DNA of 64,000 nt, from assembly GCF_002443255.2 (NCBI RefSeq), contig NW_019211456.1:46696324-46760323 (forward strand), read 5' to 3'. Each line of letters starts with the position of its first letter. Within the stretch, counting starts at the first letter, position 1. Positions 23,664 to 34,961 of the stretch are shown piece after piece. The position numbers and the translations under genes are program-made. The DNA comes from Varroa destructor. Lineage: Eukaryota > Arthropoda > Arachnida > Mesostigmata > Varroidae. The notes beneath the pieces are model-generated. The model searched no databases. It worked only from the letters and a program-made list of their open reading frames with translations, and was not told the DNA's origin.

Positions 23664-24314
23664 CTATAAATACAATAGTGACATATATCACCTATTTGCA
23701 CTAGCTAAAGGTCATCGCATTGACGCACGTTCTAATCGTCAGATCTGAGAAGAAGCCAAAAGATTCATAGAGAAGATTCTCGATGTATCCTTGCAACACG
23801 AGACTAGACGTGACTAAACGTAAGATCTAATAGTCTATTGATAGATTGACATGATCAGGACAATCAAGCAATAGGCTCACAAAAAAAATAAATCAACCTT
23901 ATACACACTTAATTTTTACTGTAGTCAATCAGAGTTTCTTAAACTAGATTCGTTTGGCAATTTAACAGTAGTAGAAGTTGCATGATTAATAGTGTTTTAT
24001 TTTTATCTATAAACATGTCCCGGTTATTATCCGAGCACCATTTGTATCTGATCATCATTTGAATCAATATTGATATCTGAAGCAGCATTAAGAGCATTGA
24101 ATGTCCGTTACAATTCTTAAGGCACTGTATTAAAATAATGACAGCAGCTACTTAGACCGTGCCATCCTTTACATGGCTAACCCTCGTATACCTAGTCCGA
24201 GTGAAACAGCATGTGTGTCAAAACCATTTACTTAGAATAGATGTGCAGTAAGATTCCGTGGATAAATCCTGCGAAAAAGCATTGCTTTTAACCAAATACT
24301 CAACGGCGCTAGTA

Positions 24315-24316
<2 letters not shown>

Positions 24317-24364
<48 letters not shown>
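24317..24364. repeat. (GGC)16 trinucleotide repeat, expanded allele
   Basis: Sixteen perfect GGC units. On the minus strand they read as (GCC)n, polyalanine, inside an open frame (24218-24412) with no ATG start. The other two copies of this locus have five units each. Confidence 0.97.
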
Positions 24365-24366
<2 letters not shown>

Positions 24367-26114
24367 GTTCCAAACAATAGACGGAATTTCGAGTCCTCTT
24401 TAACCTGGGCACCTATTCGATAACGAGCACTTTTGCTTTTTGAAATATCAAAATAGAAAAAAGGTCAGGGAGAGAACAGTACATTGAACAATGCTCCGTA
24501 GATTAGAAGGACGTCGAGGTGGCCGAAGGTAACGTCGCCCGTCAGGATACAGACAGCGGAAGCCCCTCACGGAGACAGTGGATGCATACGGGATGCCGTA
24601 AGAGAACTAACGTGAAGATCGCAGTGAAACCTTGGCAATATTCGAGTATGCAAATTTTGTTGCAAAATAGCCGCTAACAATCACGGAAGGTAGTGTCTAT
24701 TATAATTGGATCGTCTGTATTTGTAGGTAACGACGAAACCCATTCGTTTGGTAAGGAGGCGATAGAACAGCAGTCGAATGCTTGACTCTTGCATGGTCGC
24801 AGTACAGAGCGCTTCGGAAAGAAAGTCATTCAGACTTTCTTTCTCTCACTTCTAGCCTCAGATGGAAGCGACAGCCGTATAGATTCACGACTGTTCTGCT
24901 TTTGAATTGTATATTTCTAAAACGAATGAAATTCGCTCGATTAATTAATGCTAATCATTGCTATATCGTTAAATATAGTTTTTCACTATTTTTTACTAAC
25001 AAATACAAAAACCCTATTGTAGGAAGAAAACAATAAATTTTCTAAAATATCTCATTATTCTACAAGGGTTACTGCCATCGTGCCCTTTTTTATCATTATG
25101 CGGCATTAAACTGATTGTCGGAACGCCTGAAATATTGTGAAAATATTTTGATAATCGTGATGCTCCCTTCTACTAACCTGTGCGCAGTTTGACCTGAAGT
25201 ACACTATAGATTTAACAATAATTTGTGTCCGTAACCGTAACGCACAACTTTCTCCATCACGCTATTAAAATCTCATAGCATGTAGTTTCCAACGGTCGTT
25301 TAGGTACACCATGGTGAGCTGCTGATTACCGGGCTAACAAAAACTTCGGCCTAATGTTTATCCGGTTAAGAAGCGCTGCGATGACCAAATGAGGAATAAT
25401 GGACCGTGGCTAAATACACTTAACGAAAAGAACCGCTGAGCTCCAATCGAAGCCCTGCCATGACATGAAGAGACGAGGTAAACGCTTCCGTAAAGCACTG
25501 ACTACAGCCTATATTGCATACATCGTTATTGTAGATCAAAGATTATCCATTTGTGCCTACATTCAGGTCGTTGTTTACCCAAAACAAATCACATTGACAG
25601 CATTAGCAATAATTTGTTGCAGCTTGGCCTGCGTAGTTTATGTTAACCGAACAACTACGTTACCATCGCCACTAGACGAAATAAGGACATAACGAATAGT
25701 AATATTAATCGATTCACCCATTTCCTAACATAAAGCAAATAGTCCCAGGAAATTGCACGGGTCGAATGATGAGTAGGGCATCCAGAACCTATTCACAACG
25801 TAAAGTATCATACTGCTGTCGCCCGGCAAAACAAGGCCAAGCGATGGCGTCATTTTTTCCAAGTTACTTAGCTTTTCAATACATTTTCGTAACTAACTCA
25901 CGACAGCGAGGGTTACTTCATACTCTGAAATCAGAGTTTACGTAAATTTCTTGTGTAAGCAGTGCGAAACTGTGCTGGTGCTGCATAATAGGAGCAGTGT
26001 ACGGGCGTGGTCACCTCAAATCTCTACAAAAATGCCGATGCATCTACTGGCAAGCCAGCGGTGGACCAGAGTAATCTATGGACTGCAAGTAGCTTCGAAA
26101 GCAGATGGGTTCTT
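24365..26114. other. Short frames only, no gene called
   Basis: A plus-strand frame at about 24504-24676 is hydrophilic (VEVAEGNVARQDTDSGSPSR) but has weak boundaries. A 75-codon ATG frame at 25465-25692 starts MKRRGKRFRKAL and has one hydrophobic segment (TLTALAIICCSLACVVYV), so it could be a small membrane protein. Neither has enough support for a gene call. Confidence 0.3.
24817..24843. repeat. Perfect hairpin, 11-bp arms, 5-nt loop
   Basis: GAAAGAAAGTC, loop ATTCA, GACTTTCTTTC. It is present in all three copies. Confidence 0.9.
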
Positions 26115-26153
26115 AGCGGTAAAGGATACTTTGCTAAAGTATCCTTTACCGCT
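26115..26153. repeat. Perfect hairpin, 18-bp arms, 3-nt loop
   Basis: The arms at 26115-26132 and 26136-26153 are exact reverse complements around the loop GCT. The inverted copy carries it at 47144-47182. Confidence 0.96.
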
Positions 26154-26757
26154 TTGGCTCAACGTAATGGCGACCCGCACTTTCACGGGCAATTGAAACA
26201 TTTTTTGGACTCATCAGAATCGTGTGGGTTATAAACTGTTCACCGTCTGATAGCACAGTATTTTCCGGATAGGGACATTTGGAATAGGGTACGTGCGTTC
26301 GTGCGCGTGTGCTAAGTGTGCTGGTGACGAAAGAAGGCAGTAAAAGTAGGTCTCCTTCTACCCCGTCGGCAATGACCCTGTAAATCTACCGCTGGAGAAA
26401 GGTGTTAGACGCTAAAAAGTGAAGGGAATAGACGGGATCACCACAAGTACTACCGCGACAACAAGATAGATCTCAAAACCTCATGGCTCGTGCAAAACAC
26501 CCTCATTCGCGTTAAGAGCCGGAAGTAGTACGAGCCGCTAATCGGCTTTTGATTCAATGAAATTTCGTACGACACACGCACGAGAAGATTGCGAGGAGGT
26601 CTGCACAGTCGGACGTAGCAAGCACTAGAGGACACCTGCCAAAGGATAAGGACATCTGGCCGGATAAGTGCGGCCGTGGAATGGCAATAGGTCAAACTTC
26701 AATATACCAATGAATACACTTGTCAACGTTAAGGCATATAAAAAAAGTTGTAAGACA

Positions 26758-26985
26758 TCAAAATGCACTCCTGGTAAATAAGTTCCATAACGTAGTCGAA
26801 AAGTTGTGTTGCTCTGCTCTAATGCTATTATTATACTTAGCTTGTATTCCGATCACAAATGATATTGAAAGTTTTACATTGACTCCAAAATTGCTAAATA
26901 TACATTGTATCTCTCTGCGAGAGATGCCAATTTCGGCAAGTTTCTCGATTTCGAAACGTTTATTTCGGTCGACTGAACAATTAAA
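26758..26985 (-). pseudogene. Transposase-like helix-turn-helix fragment
   Basis: A 76-codon minus frame without ATG, lying between stops, contains RFEIEKLAEIGISRREIQ followed by FGVNVKLSI. This matches the pattern of the N-terminal helix-turn-helix of Tc1/mariner-type transposases (a helix ending in a small-residue turn, S-x-R-E-I, then G-V-x2-x-T/L-V). Those domains bind the terminal inverted repeats of the element. No DDE catalytic region or terminal repeats were found in the expected kilobase downstream, so this would be a remnant. An opposite-strand ATG frame (26720-27067, 115 codons) overlaps it and I take that as chance. The inverted copy lies at 46312-46539. Confidence 0.35.
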
Positions 26986-28043
26986 TTATTCGCAAAGTGT
27001 AAATTGTTGTGAAGCATGCACACGCTCGCGTCGCGGATGGATAAGACGCTTACCTTTTCATGTATGATCGGTAACAAATGTCTTCATACTAGAAGCAATG
27101 ATTTCCAGCTGTCTGGGAGCTTTCCCTCGAGAGTTTAGACGGTGATCCAGGTAGAGATGGCGAAAGCGAAACTGGCAACAGCTGTCAACTTAGCAGTGAC
27201 CCTTAGAGACAACTCACGCTACACCATTCACTGGGCTCACTGGTCAAACGTTAGATACGCGACCAAAGCGTAATGCCGGCGGGAGCTCTGCAGAGAAATC
27301 TGCGTTACATTCTGTGTTGGTTATTTCACAGAGTCACAGAGAGTATTACGAGCGCGTACTGGCTTGTGATACATTTGTGAGAGAATGAAAAAGATCACGT
27401 AGAGGTAGATCCATTAAATGCTGCCTTGAAAAAATACCTCACGTAAATTCTTCGAAGAAAAACTTTGAACTTCCTTGTTGATAATGGCAGATTAGAAACA
27501 AACCCCAGGGAAATACAACTCAACAATTTCTAACGAAGAGAAACCGCTGCGAGTTCACTATCAATCTGACGAAAAGGCCGACCAGCCTGTGTTGCCAATA
27601 GCTCGCTAGCTAAAAGCAAAATATGTAGGAAAAGGAGATTGGCAATCGCGAAGAAGCAATCAATACAATGCTAGCAAATCAGTTAGTAGGTTTATGTATA
27701 TACGGTCATTGAAAGTATCGTTTCGTAAAGGGTTTTTATTGTTGGTGGTGACGAATTTTTATATACAATTATCGATTTTTGTGAAAAACAGTAAAAATAA
27801 ATTTGATTATTTTGAGAACCAAATGGTTATTTTGGAAAGGTGGCTGGTAACTCATTTGATAAGTGTTTCTGAGGCTAATTTTATTTGATTTCTCCAACAT
27901 AGTTGCAATCATTAAGGATCCTCGAAGGTATTTCGCTAGAGATTGAGGAAGTGCATAACAGTATCGGCGACGTTATCGATGTATTCGTATGGTTGGCTAA
28001 TACAAGCTCATCCTCTGCGTAGATATCTTTAATACGGTCCCAG
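26986..28043. other. No gene recognised; right end of repeat unit
   Basis: The shared repeat ends at 27846. The plus frame 27694-27888 crosses that boundary and has no recognisable content. No direct repeats or terminal structure were seen at the edge. Confidence 0.4.
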
Positions 28044-28154
28044 GTGTCATCCTTCGCTGCGTTCTGTTTCCTTTGTGCCTCCGTTACGGGCTACGTAGAC
28101 AGTGGAATGGATAACGATAAGATACCGGATGGCCGTCTGCTCCACAGATGTAAT

Positions 28155-28171
28155 TGCCTGCCTGCCTGCCT
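28155..28171. repeat. (TGCC)n tetranucleotide run
   Basis: Four consecutive TGCC units. They create a Cys/Pro-rich translation (CNCLPAC) in one frame. Confidence 0.85.
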
Positions 28172-28248
28172 GAGGAAAACAAACAGGCAAAAGAAAAAGT
28201 TCTTGGCGCTGATCAGACGTACATCTCCTTCTATTCCACTGCTTGTAG

Positions 28249-28407
28249 GTGTCCCGTCTGGCAAAGTACGTCCGATGTATCACCGATCTCCGACCCAGGC
28301 CGAAAATTCGCGTCGCATATGTTCGATTGCAAATCCGTTTGTGTACACTGAATCCCTCTCGGATGCATCGTTTGATAAGCTACGTCATGTCGACTCATCG
28401 AGGCTGA
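28249..28407 (+). CDS. Candidate basic exon
   Basis: A pyrimidine-rich tract CATCTCCTTCTATTCCACTGCTTGTAG ends at 28248. The next 52 codons are open to TGA at 28405-28407, with TAG immediately before the frame. The product would be strongly basic with regular hydrophobics (SRLAKYVRCITDLRPRPKI, then VAYVRLQIRLCTLNPSRM). The other two plus frames are also open here (28044-28427 with ATG, 127 codons; 28154-28351), as are two on the minus strand, so the coding frame is ambiguous. The acceptor is the reason I prefer this one. Confidence 0.22.
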   Translation: MSRLAKYVRCITDLRPRPKIRVAYVRLQIRLCTLNPSRMHRLISYVMSTHRG

Positions 28408-31400
28408 CCAATTGTTGCAGTTCCTAGAAATTGTCTTATTCGAGTTTCCGTCCAGATACGCAAACAATCACGTAGCTTCGTAGACTGATGAGAACAAAGT
28501 TACACCCACATAACACATGATACGTATTGCGATACCCATAACAACAACAAACATCTGCCAATATACGTACATGTAACAATAACTCTACGGCTTTTCCGTC
28601 GCTATAGCTATATGAAGACGATAATAAAGAGCATTTGTAATAGGCGGTACTAATACATCGTCGCTCTAACTACTACTACGATAGCCAGACGACTTGCGCT
28701 GGATAAAATTTTTCCCATAGCGTAATGCCGATTGCTTAAAGGTTACCATGTGGTTTTCGTTGCTCTATATATATATATAAATATATATACATATACGTAT
28801 AGCCTGGACATTTTCTAAGGCAAATTTTAACGCGTGGCGGTTTCAGTCAAAGTAGTTAAATTCGAAAATGACTACATCCAACTTCTATAGAACTAATCAG
28901 GCTCTGAAAATTTTTGGCAAGGAACGAGAAGGTAAAACAACTGCAAACGTGTGGTCGCTACCGTTATACTTACCTCATCACCACACGAGTAACAAGGCCT
29001 TACCAACACCCTCCAGCTTGTTCTTAAACTGTCGAGATGTGTCTAGCACAAAACATAACTGAGTAAGGCCGACAAAGGTCAACTCTTTAGCATGCGTTCG
29101 ACACGCTAAAACAGTTTTGACTGTGTACGGACAAAATTTGTCTCTGGGTTACCTTCGTGCATGTTGAGTAGGTATACGTAATAGAGCGTTTCAGAGTCGA
29201 TTAATTAGTAGTATGCAAGGGAGAGGTTATAAAAAAGAAAATATCTTATAGTTTAGCCTAAATATTTAAACAGTTATAAACGACTAACAAAACATTTGGT
29301 ATACATATATGTGCAAAGGTTCTTATGTATTCGATTCAGACTAACTCATCCAAATCTGCAACCATTCCATAAATATATATGTGTGTGTGTGTATGAACAG
29401 ACTAAATCGTAAAGAATATTTAAGATAAACACCGAAGTTCTTGTTTAAAATAGACCTCACTAGAACGAGCTGTGACAAGCGCTCTACCTGCGTCAAATTT
29501 TGGTTAAATGGGGGACAAATGAAGTTTCTGAAAATTGCCAGTGCCAGGTCCGTCGAACCACATAACTCTACTCCAACCTTTTTTTTAGTATTATGCCGAC
29601 TCATGAACACTAGTCACTTCAGTACCCATAGACCCTTCTGGAAACTGATTGTGTATCACGCAGAACAGGAATAATGATAGGCTGGCGCGTACGTTTAAAA
29701 GAACTCTGCGTATTTTCCACAGTGAGTAGAGTTATTTACGAATATCAGACTAATGTCGCCGGATCAATAGGTACGGGAGAGCTATAAAGCATTATTTTCG
29801 GAGCAATACTTTTTTCATTTATCTTAGAAATTTTTAACATATTTCCAGTTTTTTTTTTAAACTAACTCTATGTAATGATCTTGTATTCGAAAAAAAAAAA
29901 AATTTAATTTTACCATAGTGGCCTTTTCTCTTGTGAAAGCCACATCTTCAATGAAATGAAGATTTCATCAACTTTTGCGTTTTCGGTGAATCGTATTCTC
30001 CGTCATCCTTTGTATCCGTGCAATTAGATGCGCTCGTTCAAAATTCATACCCAGCCTTGTCATGCTACAACTCGGCACCGATGTGTGTCCTGTCAGTCGT
30101 CGTTTTCATGAAGACCACAGAGTCGAAAAGGTCAAACATCACTGGAAGATTCAGTTGATAACGATGGAAGGCTGCGCGTGTACCGAAGTCGATTGTGTAA
30201 ATTTCAGCTACTATTAGTATTATTCTCACTCGCTCAGCTCGCCTCACTATCAGGCGTTTCCTTTAAGTTCTTATTTCCTCTAACGTCAAACTTCCAACAC
30301 AGTTACTTCATCATCAACTTACTATAGCGTATACTCTCTTTTCAAAATAACGATTTAGTTTTTAAAAGTGCTATCGTATATTCGACTGGAAGCTCCGGGC
30401 ATTTCCAACCAGGATGCAACATTTCGCCTATCTCTATAGCGGCGATCTGGAATCTTGCCGAGGCCTTACCATCAACGGCGAACACAACCTCATAGATTGG
30501 AATAACACTGTAAATACCTAAGCTATAATTACGGAGGTCTCAGCTATGGATTGGGATGCAGTAAGCAGATTAGAATATGATTTATAAAGCCGTTTGATTG
30601 TTTTAAATATAAACATAGACATATGCACATCTCTACAAACTTTACACAATAAATTACTCTATAGAATCATGATGTTCTTTAGATTTTCGTGAAATACATT
30701 AGGGCAGTTTGAGTAAATTACATTTTTCAGAAATTATGATCTGCTGCCAAATACTATTAATGCCGACATATGCTTGTTTTAGCCAGTAACAGAATTCTAC
30801 CTTAGACCTGAGGTTGAAAATATAATAAATTTTAGGTGAAAAACAGTATGATTTCGACACTTGACGTCCTTTTTCTTGAGATCTACTTGAAAGGTTACCA
30901 AACTGAATTTGAATCAAATTAGGAAGTAGCTGTGAAAATTGTAAAGTAAATCAGAACCCGTTTTAGTCGATTTCAGGAGGACTGCAACCGTGTGACAGCG
31001 TCCAAAAGAAGTGATTGTCCCATAAATGGACAGCCTATAATTCAAGTCCATAAGCAAATTCCATTTAGTAAAGATAGCTTATGCTACCGTTCAGGTACAG
31101 TACATTATCTCGACCTATTCTCGACTCGCCTAGAGGCTAATTTCGCTCAGGCAGGTTCAGGCTGTGCAGATGCTTTCTACAGATCCAAGGCATCTTGGAC
31201 GTTTGTTATCAAAAATCTCTTCCTCTTTGTCTCAGGCCTAGATCGAAGGCCAAGGTCAAAGTTTCGTAAACTCACAGTTAACCCAAAAGCGCTCAAACCC
31301 ATTCCGATGTAAATGGAAGCCGCAAGAACGTCGCTGCTCGTTCTTATAAGTGCCATGCATCGTTCACTGTACTACGTCGGACTTATTTCCCTTATTTCTT

Positions 31401-33239
31401 GTCAAATCATGTTTCACACCTCGTACATCGGATTAAGCCTAAGTGTACCTATGTGCACTTACTTATAGCGTTTTGCAACTGCTACCGTACGTTGTACGGA
31501 TCGGGAACTACTGGAGTTTGTTTTTATGAGACCATTTGTTTTTATGAGACCATTTTAGTTGCTTTTGTTGAATTCTCATAATGACTGAATATCATAACAT
31601 CTGTTCTATAACATTTTCAATTACTTTAAATAAATGCCACTGTAAATTGTCAACTCAATCAAAGCTTAATGATAAGTAATCATGATAAACAGGTAACAGA
31701 GCGCTCCCGTTGAGCTTGGCGTGCGCGACGTACAGTCAATTCTAATTTTCGAAATTTCGCGCCATTTTAACGATGTAAGGGAGTCAGTCTACCAGTACCT
31801 AAGGGTTTCTACCTGTTTTTTTAATAGCAATCTCCACTATGTATCTACGTTTGACTACAGAACAATAGCTGCCTAAGAAACAAGTTTTTGCTTGATACAG
31901 TCTCAGAAATGCATCTAAACGGTGAATTTCTGCTACAATTTGCCAACAGTCGTTTTGCGCCCGCTATTGTGTGACCCGGTGGCACACACGGCTTACAGCA
32001 CACCTGCCTATGATGCTTAATATTCCGCTGGGTAGTTAGCCGTTGTGTTACATATAGCGCTTCAACGCTACCCATTTGATAACTAATACATATACTTTGC
32101 GAGCGAGCATTATATTGCATTTGTCAAGTCTGTGCTAAATTGTTGAATATTCCACTGCAAATCAAAAAATGCTCTAAAGATAACCGTATAAAATCGGCCG
32201 TTATATATATTCTGATTCCGTATATACACAAGGTATGGAGGCTTCGCATATCGTCTTCCATAAATTGCATTCTATTCTGATACATAACAGTCTAACAGTG
32301 ATCAGCTTTTCAATAAAAGTTTACAAATTATTAAGTTATAGATCATGCACAATTTTAGGTCGTAATTAAACTAAGCTCTTTTAGCATTCAGTTTTCTATT
32401 TTTCTGTTTAGAATCGGTTGATGCCAGAATTTAACGCTTGTAACTTCCAACAATTCTATTTAAACTCTTCGGAGAAAGTGCATTAACATGTATTTTTTTA
32501 ATTTAGCGAAACAGAACCGCCTTCAGACAAGCTTTCGTTTTATATCTTATGCCACTACATACACGAACCACATAACCGGTAGCGTAAGTTCGGTGACCGT
32601 TACGAAAGCAACTAGCTGCGACGGTGCTAATTTCGCTGTCAGCTTAAAGCTCCTGATTGTATAATATCGTTTATCTATCATAGTATGTCATGGGCTATAT
32701 ATCTCCCATGGTATATATTCGACAAGCATATATATATATATATAGCAGGGTACCAGCAGGGGGTAAACTATGATGAAGACTTAGAGCACGCCCCAAGAAA
32801 CAACCTTCACTAGATTGAGTAGGTCGAGATTACCTACTGCAAGGTTTTCCCCAATTATATTCACTCCGTAAGCCGCTACCGCCAATCTAAGGTGGTATAG
32901 GCGGAGCGCTGTTGTGAACGAAAAACGAGTTGAGGTCCGGTTCTGGTCGTACAAAATGTATTCAACTTTTTTGCTATTTTTCCGTGGTGTGCGAAGTCAA
33001 GCTGCGTCCCTTATTCTGTGGGGAAGATCTGTAAGACTGAGAACAGAAAGGGGTTCAGGTTATCACTTTGGGTGAGGCCAGTCGTTTGGAAAGACGGGCA
33101 GCTCTATCACTTTGTTGTCCTGTAGGGTCGGGGCCAGCAGGCCAAACCCATTTCATGGTACATCAACGCACCCCAGGGTACGCAGAACCTCATCTCTAAG
33201 CGCGAAGTTGAATGAAAGTCTAATATCAAGATATACCGC
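28408..33239. other. No gene supported
   Basis: Nearly 5 kb with scattered frames: minus 29341-29610, minus 30065-30247, plus 30992-31312 (106 codons) and minus 31845-32120 (91 codons, with the Cys-containing segment VCCKPCVPPGHT). I recognise none. TA-rich runs occur at about 28766-28796 and 32730-32744, and an A-run at 29890-29902. Confidence 0.4.
31520..31555. repeat. Tandem 18-bp duplication
   Basis: GTTTTTATGAGACCATTT occurs twice in direct succession with no mismatch. The length is a multiple of three. Confidence 0.95.
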
Positions 33240-34680
33240 CTATAAAAGCTTTTTTAACATAGACCATTAATGCACCGCATGCTATCAGTCACGAATGCTG
33301 TTGCCGAAATCCATTGTTCCGTTTGCTGCTTTTTGTGAAGACGAATAATCTTTTGGTTAGCAAATTGGCAAGTAGTTACAACTTACACTTTTCTTGGCGA
33401 TCCCGAGCCATAACGACGATAAACTGTGCACCGTTGCCTTTGAGAATCGCCAACAATGAACGTTTTAGTACTGAGGCAGTGAAGTGGCGGTACGTAGACA
33501 TAAACCGCACTCAGAACGAGGGCGCTCTTAAGCACTAATTGCGAACCTCGTCCGAGCCGGCCGCTCTGCTGTTCTGCAGATTCTCGAGGACGTGCAGGAC
33601 CTCTAACTCAGTAAACTTTTGCTCAACCAGGCTGCACTCTTTTGTGAAAAACTCCTCACCGACCGTTGAGAACAGTGGCACCACTTTAAGGATCGTATCG
33701 CTCGACAAAAGCATACCACCGAGATGATTAACCAGTGTAGTTAAGCTTATTAGACGTGAATCGAGCCACGGCGTATTAGCTATTTGTATGGCTGCCGCTG
33801 TACATCTGGCATTTGTCCATCCTTCGACATCTTCTGATCTCTCTTCCGTTGTGTGATGTCTACTGTTCGACAGATTTTTTTGGGGGCCGCGGGTTGCACT
33901 CTGTTGGCAATCTGAAAGCGTTTTCGGCTTTTTGGGTGAGGCGACAGGGACCATCGAATCAGACACTGCGGTTTCCGTAAGAGGCAAAGAGAATCGACGA
34001 TTGAATTATTTCGAGGTGCTGATGGCATGAGGTACTAAGATTACCTCGTGTATGCGCTCCAGAAGATTCTACACTCAGGCTACGCGACAGGAATCTGATA
34101 TCTGGAGGCTTAGGATGATCCCACCAGCATCGCGAGATCTATAGCAATCGGGGCATATTACTCGTACTTTCCGGGTGAGTCATTCCTTATTATTATAAAG
34201 TGAACCTTATTTTGGGTAACATTCGTTGCAAACATATTAATAACTGATGTTCCGGCGCGTCACTCAGATGTCGCTAATGAGCACGAGTTCATTAGCCAGC
34301 AACTACGGCCTGCAAGCATGTCTCAGAGCGCTAATGTGCAACTTAAGTTGGGTCGGTCTAAGTGGGCGTTAAAATTGCCCACAATGATTAGGGGGAAGAT
34401 CAAGGGCAGCAACAGTGCTTCCAGACCGTTAATGAGCTTCTCTATTATTTTCTACCTTGAGTGGGGAGAAGCCTGTCATAATGCAAATGCGTGGGCCAAG
34501 TAAGGCGATAACGCGAACTTTATAGTCTTGCTAGACGTCACCTCCTTATGATTATGAAATATAGACACCTCCACTGAGACGTTCTGAGTCGCTATTGTCC
34601 GAGCTGAGCAGCTTTACGGCTTAAAAGCCGAAGAGATTAATCGCCCAGGTCTCCAACAACACGAGGATCTCATACACCCA
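33240..34680 (-). mobile_element. Degenerate LINE (non-LTR retrotransposon): endonuclease to early RT
   Basis: Reading the minus strand from 34680 downward, the order matches an APE-type endonuclease followed by reverse transcriptase. YEILVLLETWAINLFGF (34621-34675) fits the catalytic-Glu 'LQETW' block. PLIIVGNFNAHLDRPN (34362-34382 and flank) fits the GDFNAH block with Asp changed to Asn. GTSVINMFATN (about 34220-34255) fits the SxID block. In another frame an intact 150-codon ORF (33535-33987) carries EFFTKECSLVEQKF and LENLQNSRAAGSDEV, which match the linker and the KAxGxD entry to the RT domain. Beyond it, NGFRQQHS and ALMVYVKKAF (33245-33312) match RT motifs. In-frame stops and frameshifts show it is dead. 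Motif assignments are by eye from family knowledge. Confidence 0.8.
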
Positions 34681-34704
34681 CTTAGATCGTCAATTTAGGG
34701 AACG

Positions 34705-34842
34705 CTAATGTTGTAGCACCTTCGCAACTTCATCGAGCAATTTTCGATGGAAGTTCAACGTCTCGAAAAGCCTAGCCCGATCGAGCACTGCGAGATCAAT
34801 CCCTAACATAGTTGTAATGTCGTTGGTGAAAGCCGCCGCGTC
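34705..34842 (-). pseudogene. Coding-like block upstream of the LINE
   Basis: A 45-codon minus frame ends at a stop at 34705-34707. It is preceded by a TTCTTCTCTTAG/CACTTAG acceptor-like sequence. Its residues are leucine-rich and helical in character (MLGIDLAVLDRARLFETL, then HRKLLDEVAKVLQ). It lies 25 bases before the LINE endonuclease remnant, on the same strand, so it may be the N-terminal part of the same polyprotein. It could also be a host exon. Confidence 0.35.
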
Positions 34843-34961
34843 CTAAGTGCGCCGTATCTAAGAGAAGAAGATCCTTAATTATTAGCGTTCGTGGCAAAGG
34901 AAGGTACTTCTCGGTTCCGCTGACACGACAGTGAGTACCATGTTTGGACGACGATGCGGCC

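Larger units (their letters stand above)
11947..27846 (+). repeat. Large repeat unit, copy 1 (reference copy)
   Basis: This 15.9-kb stretch shares near-identity with two later segments. Positions 11947-18929 match 51355-58337 at a constant offset of 39408. Positions 20327-24316 match from 58335 at offset 38008, and 24365-26025 match to 64000 at offset 37975. The reverse complement of 21935-27846 matches 45450-51329. It contains the first N gap (20294-20318) and a 1,400-bp segment missing from the direct copy. Confidence 0.97.

Noticed and set aside
24218..24412. Polyalanine protein gene starting at GTG
   Set aside because: No ATG and weak splice boundaries. The alanine tract is just the GGC microsatellite read in one frame. 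Kept only as a finding on length variation.
26720..27067. 115-codon plus-strand ORF present in two places
   Set aside because: Apparent conservation is only the near-identical inverted copy. The opposite strand carries the more meaningful helix-turn-helix frame.
28138..28176. CNCLPAC motif resembling the DEG/ENaC channel signature
   Set aside because: It is produced by a TGCC tetranucleotide run and is followed by a lysine-rich stretch, with no other channel features nearby.
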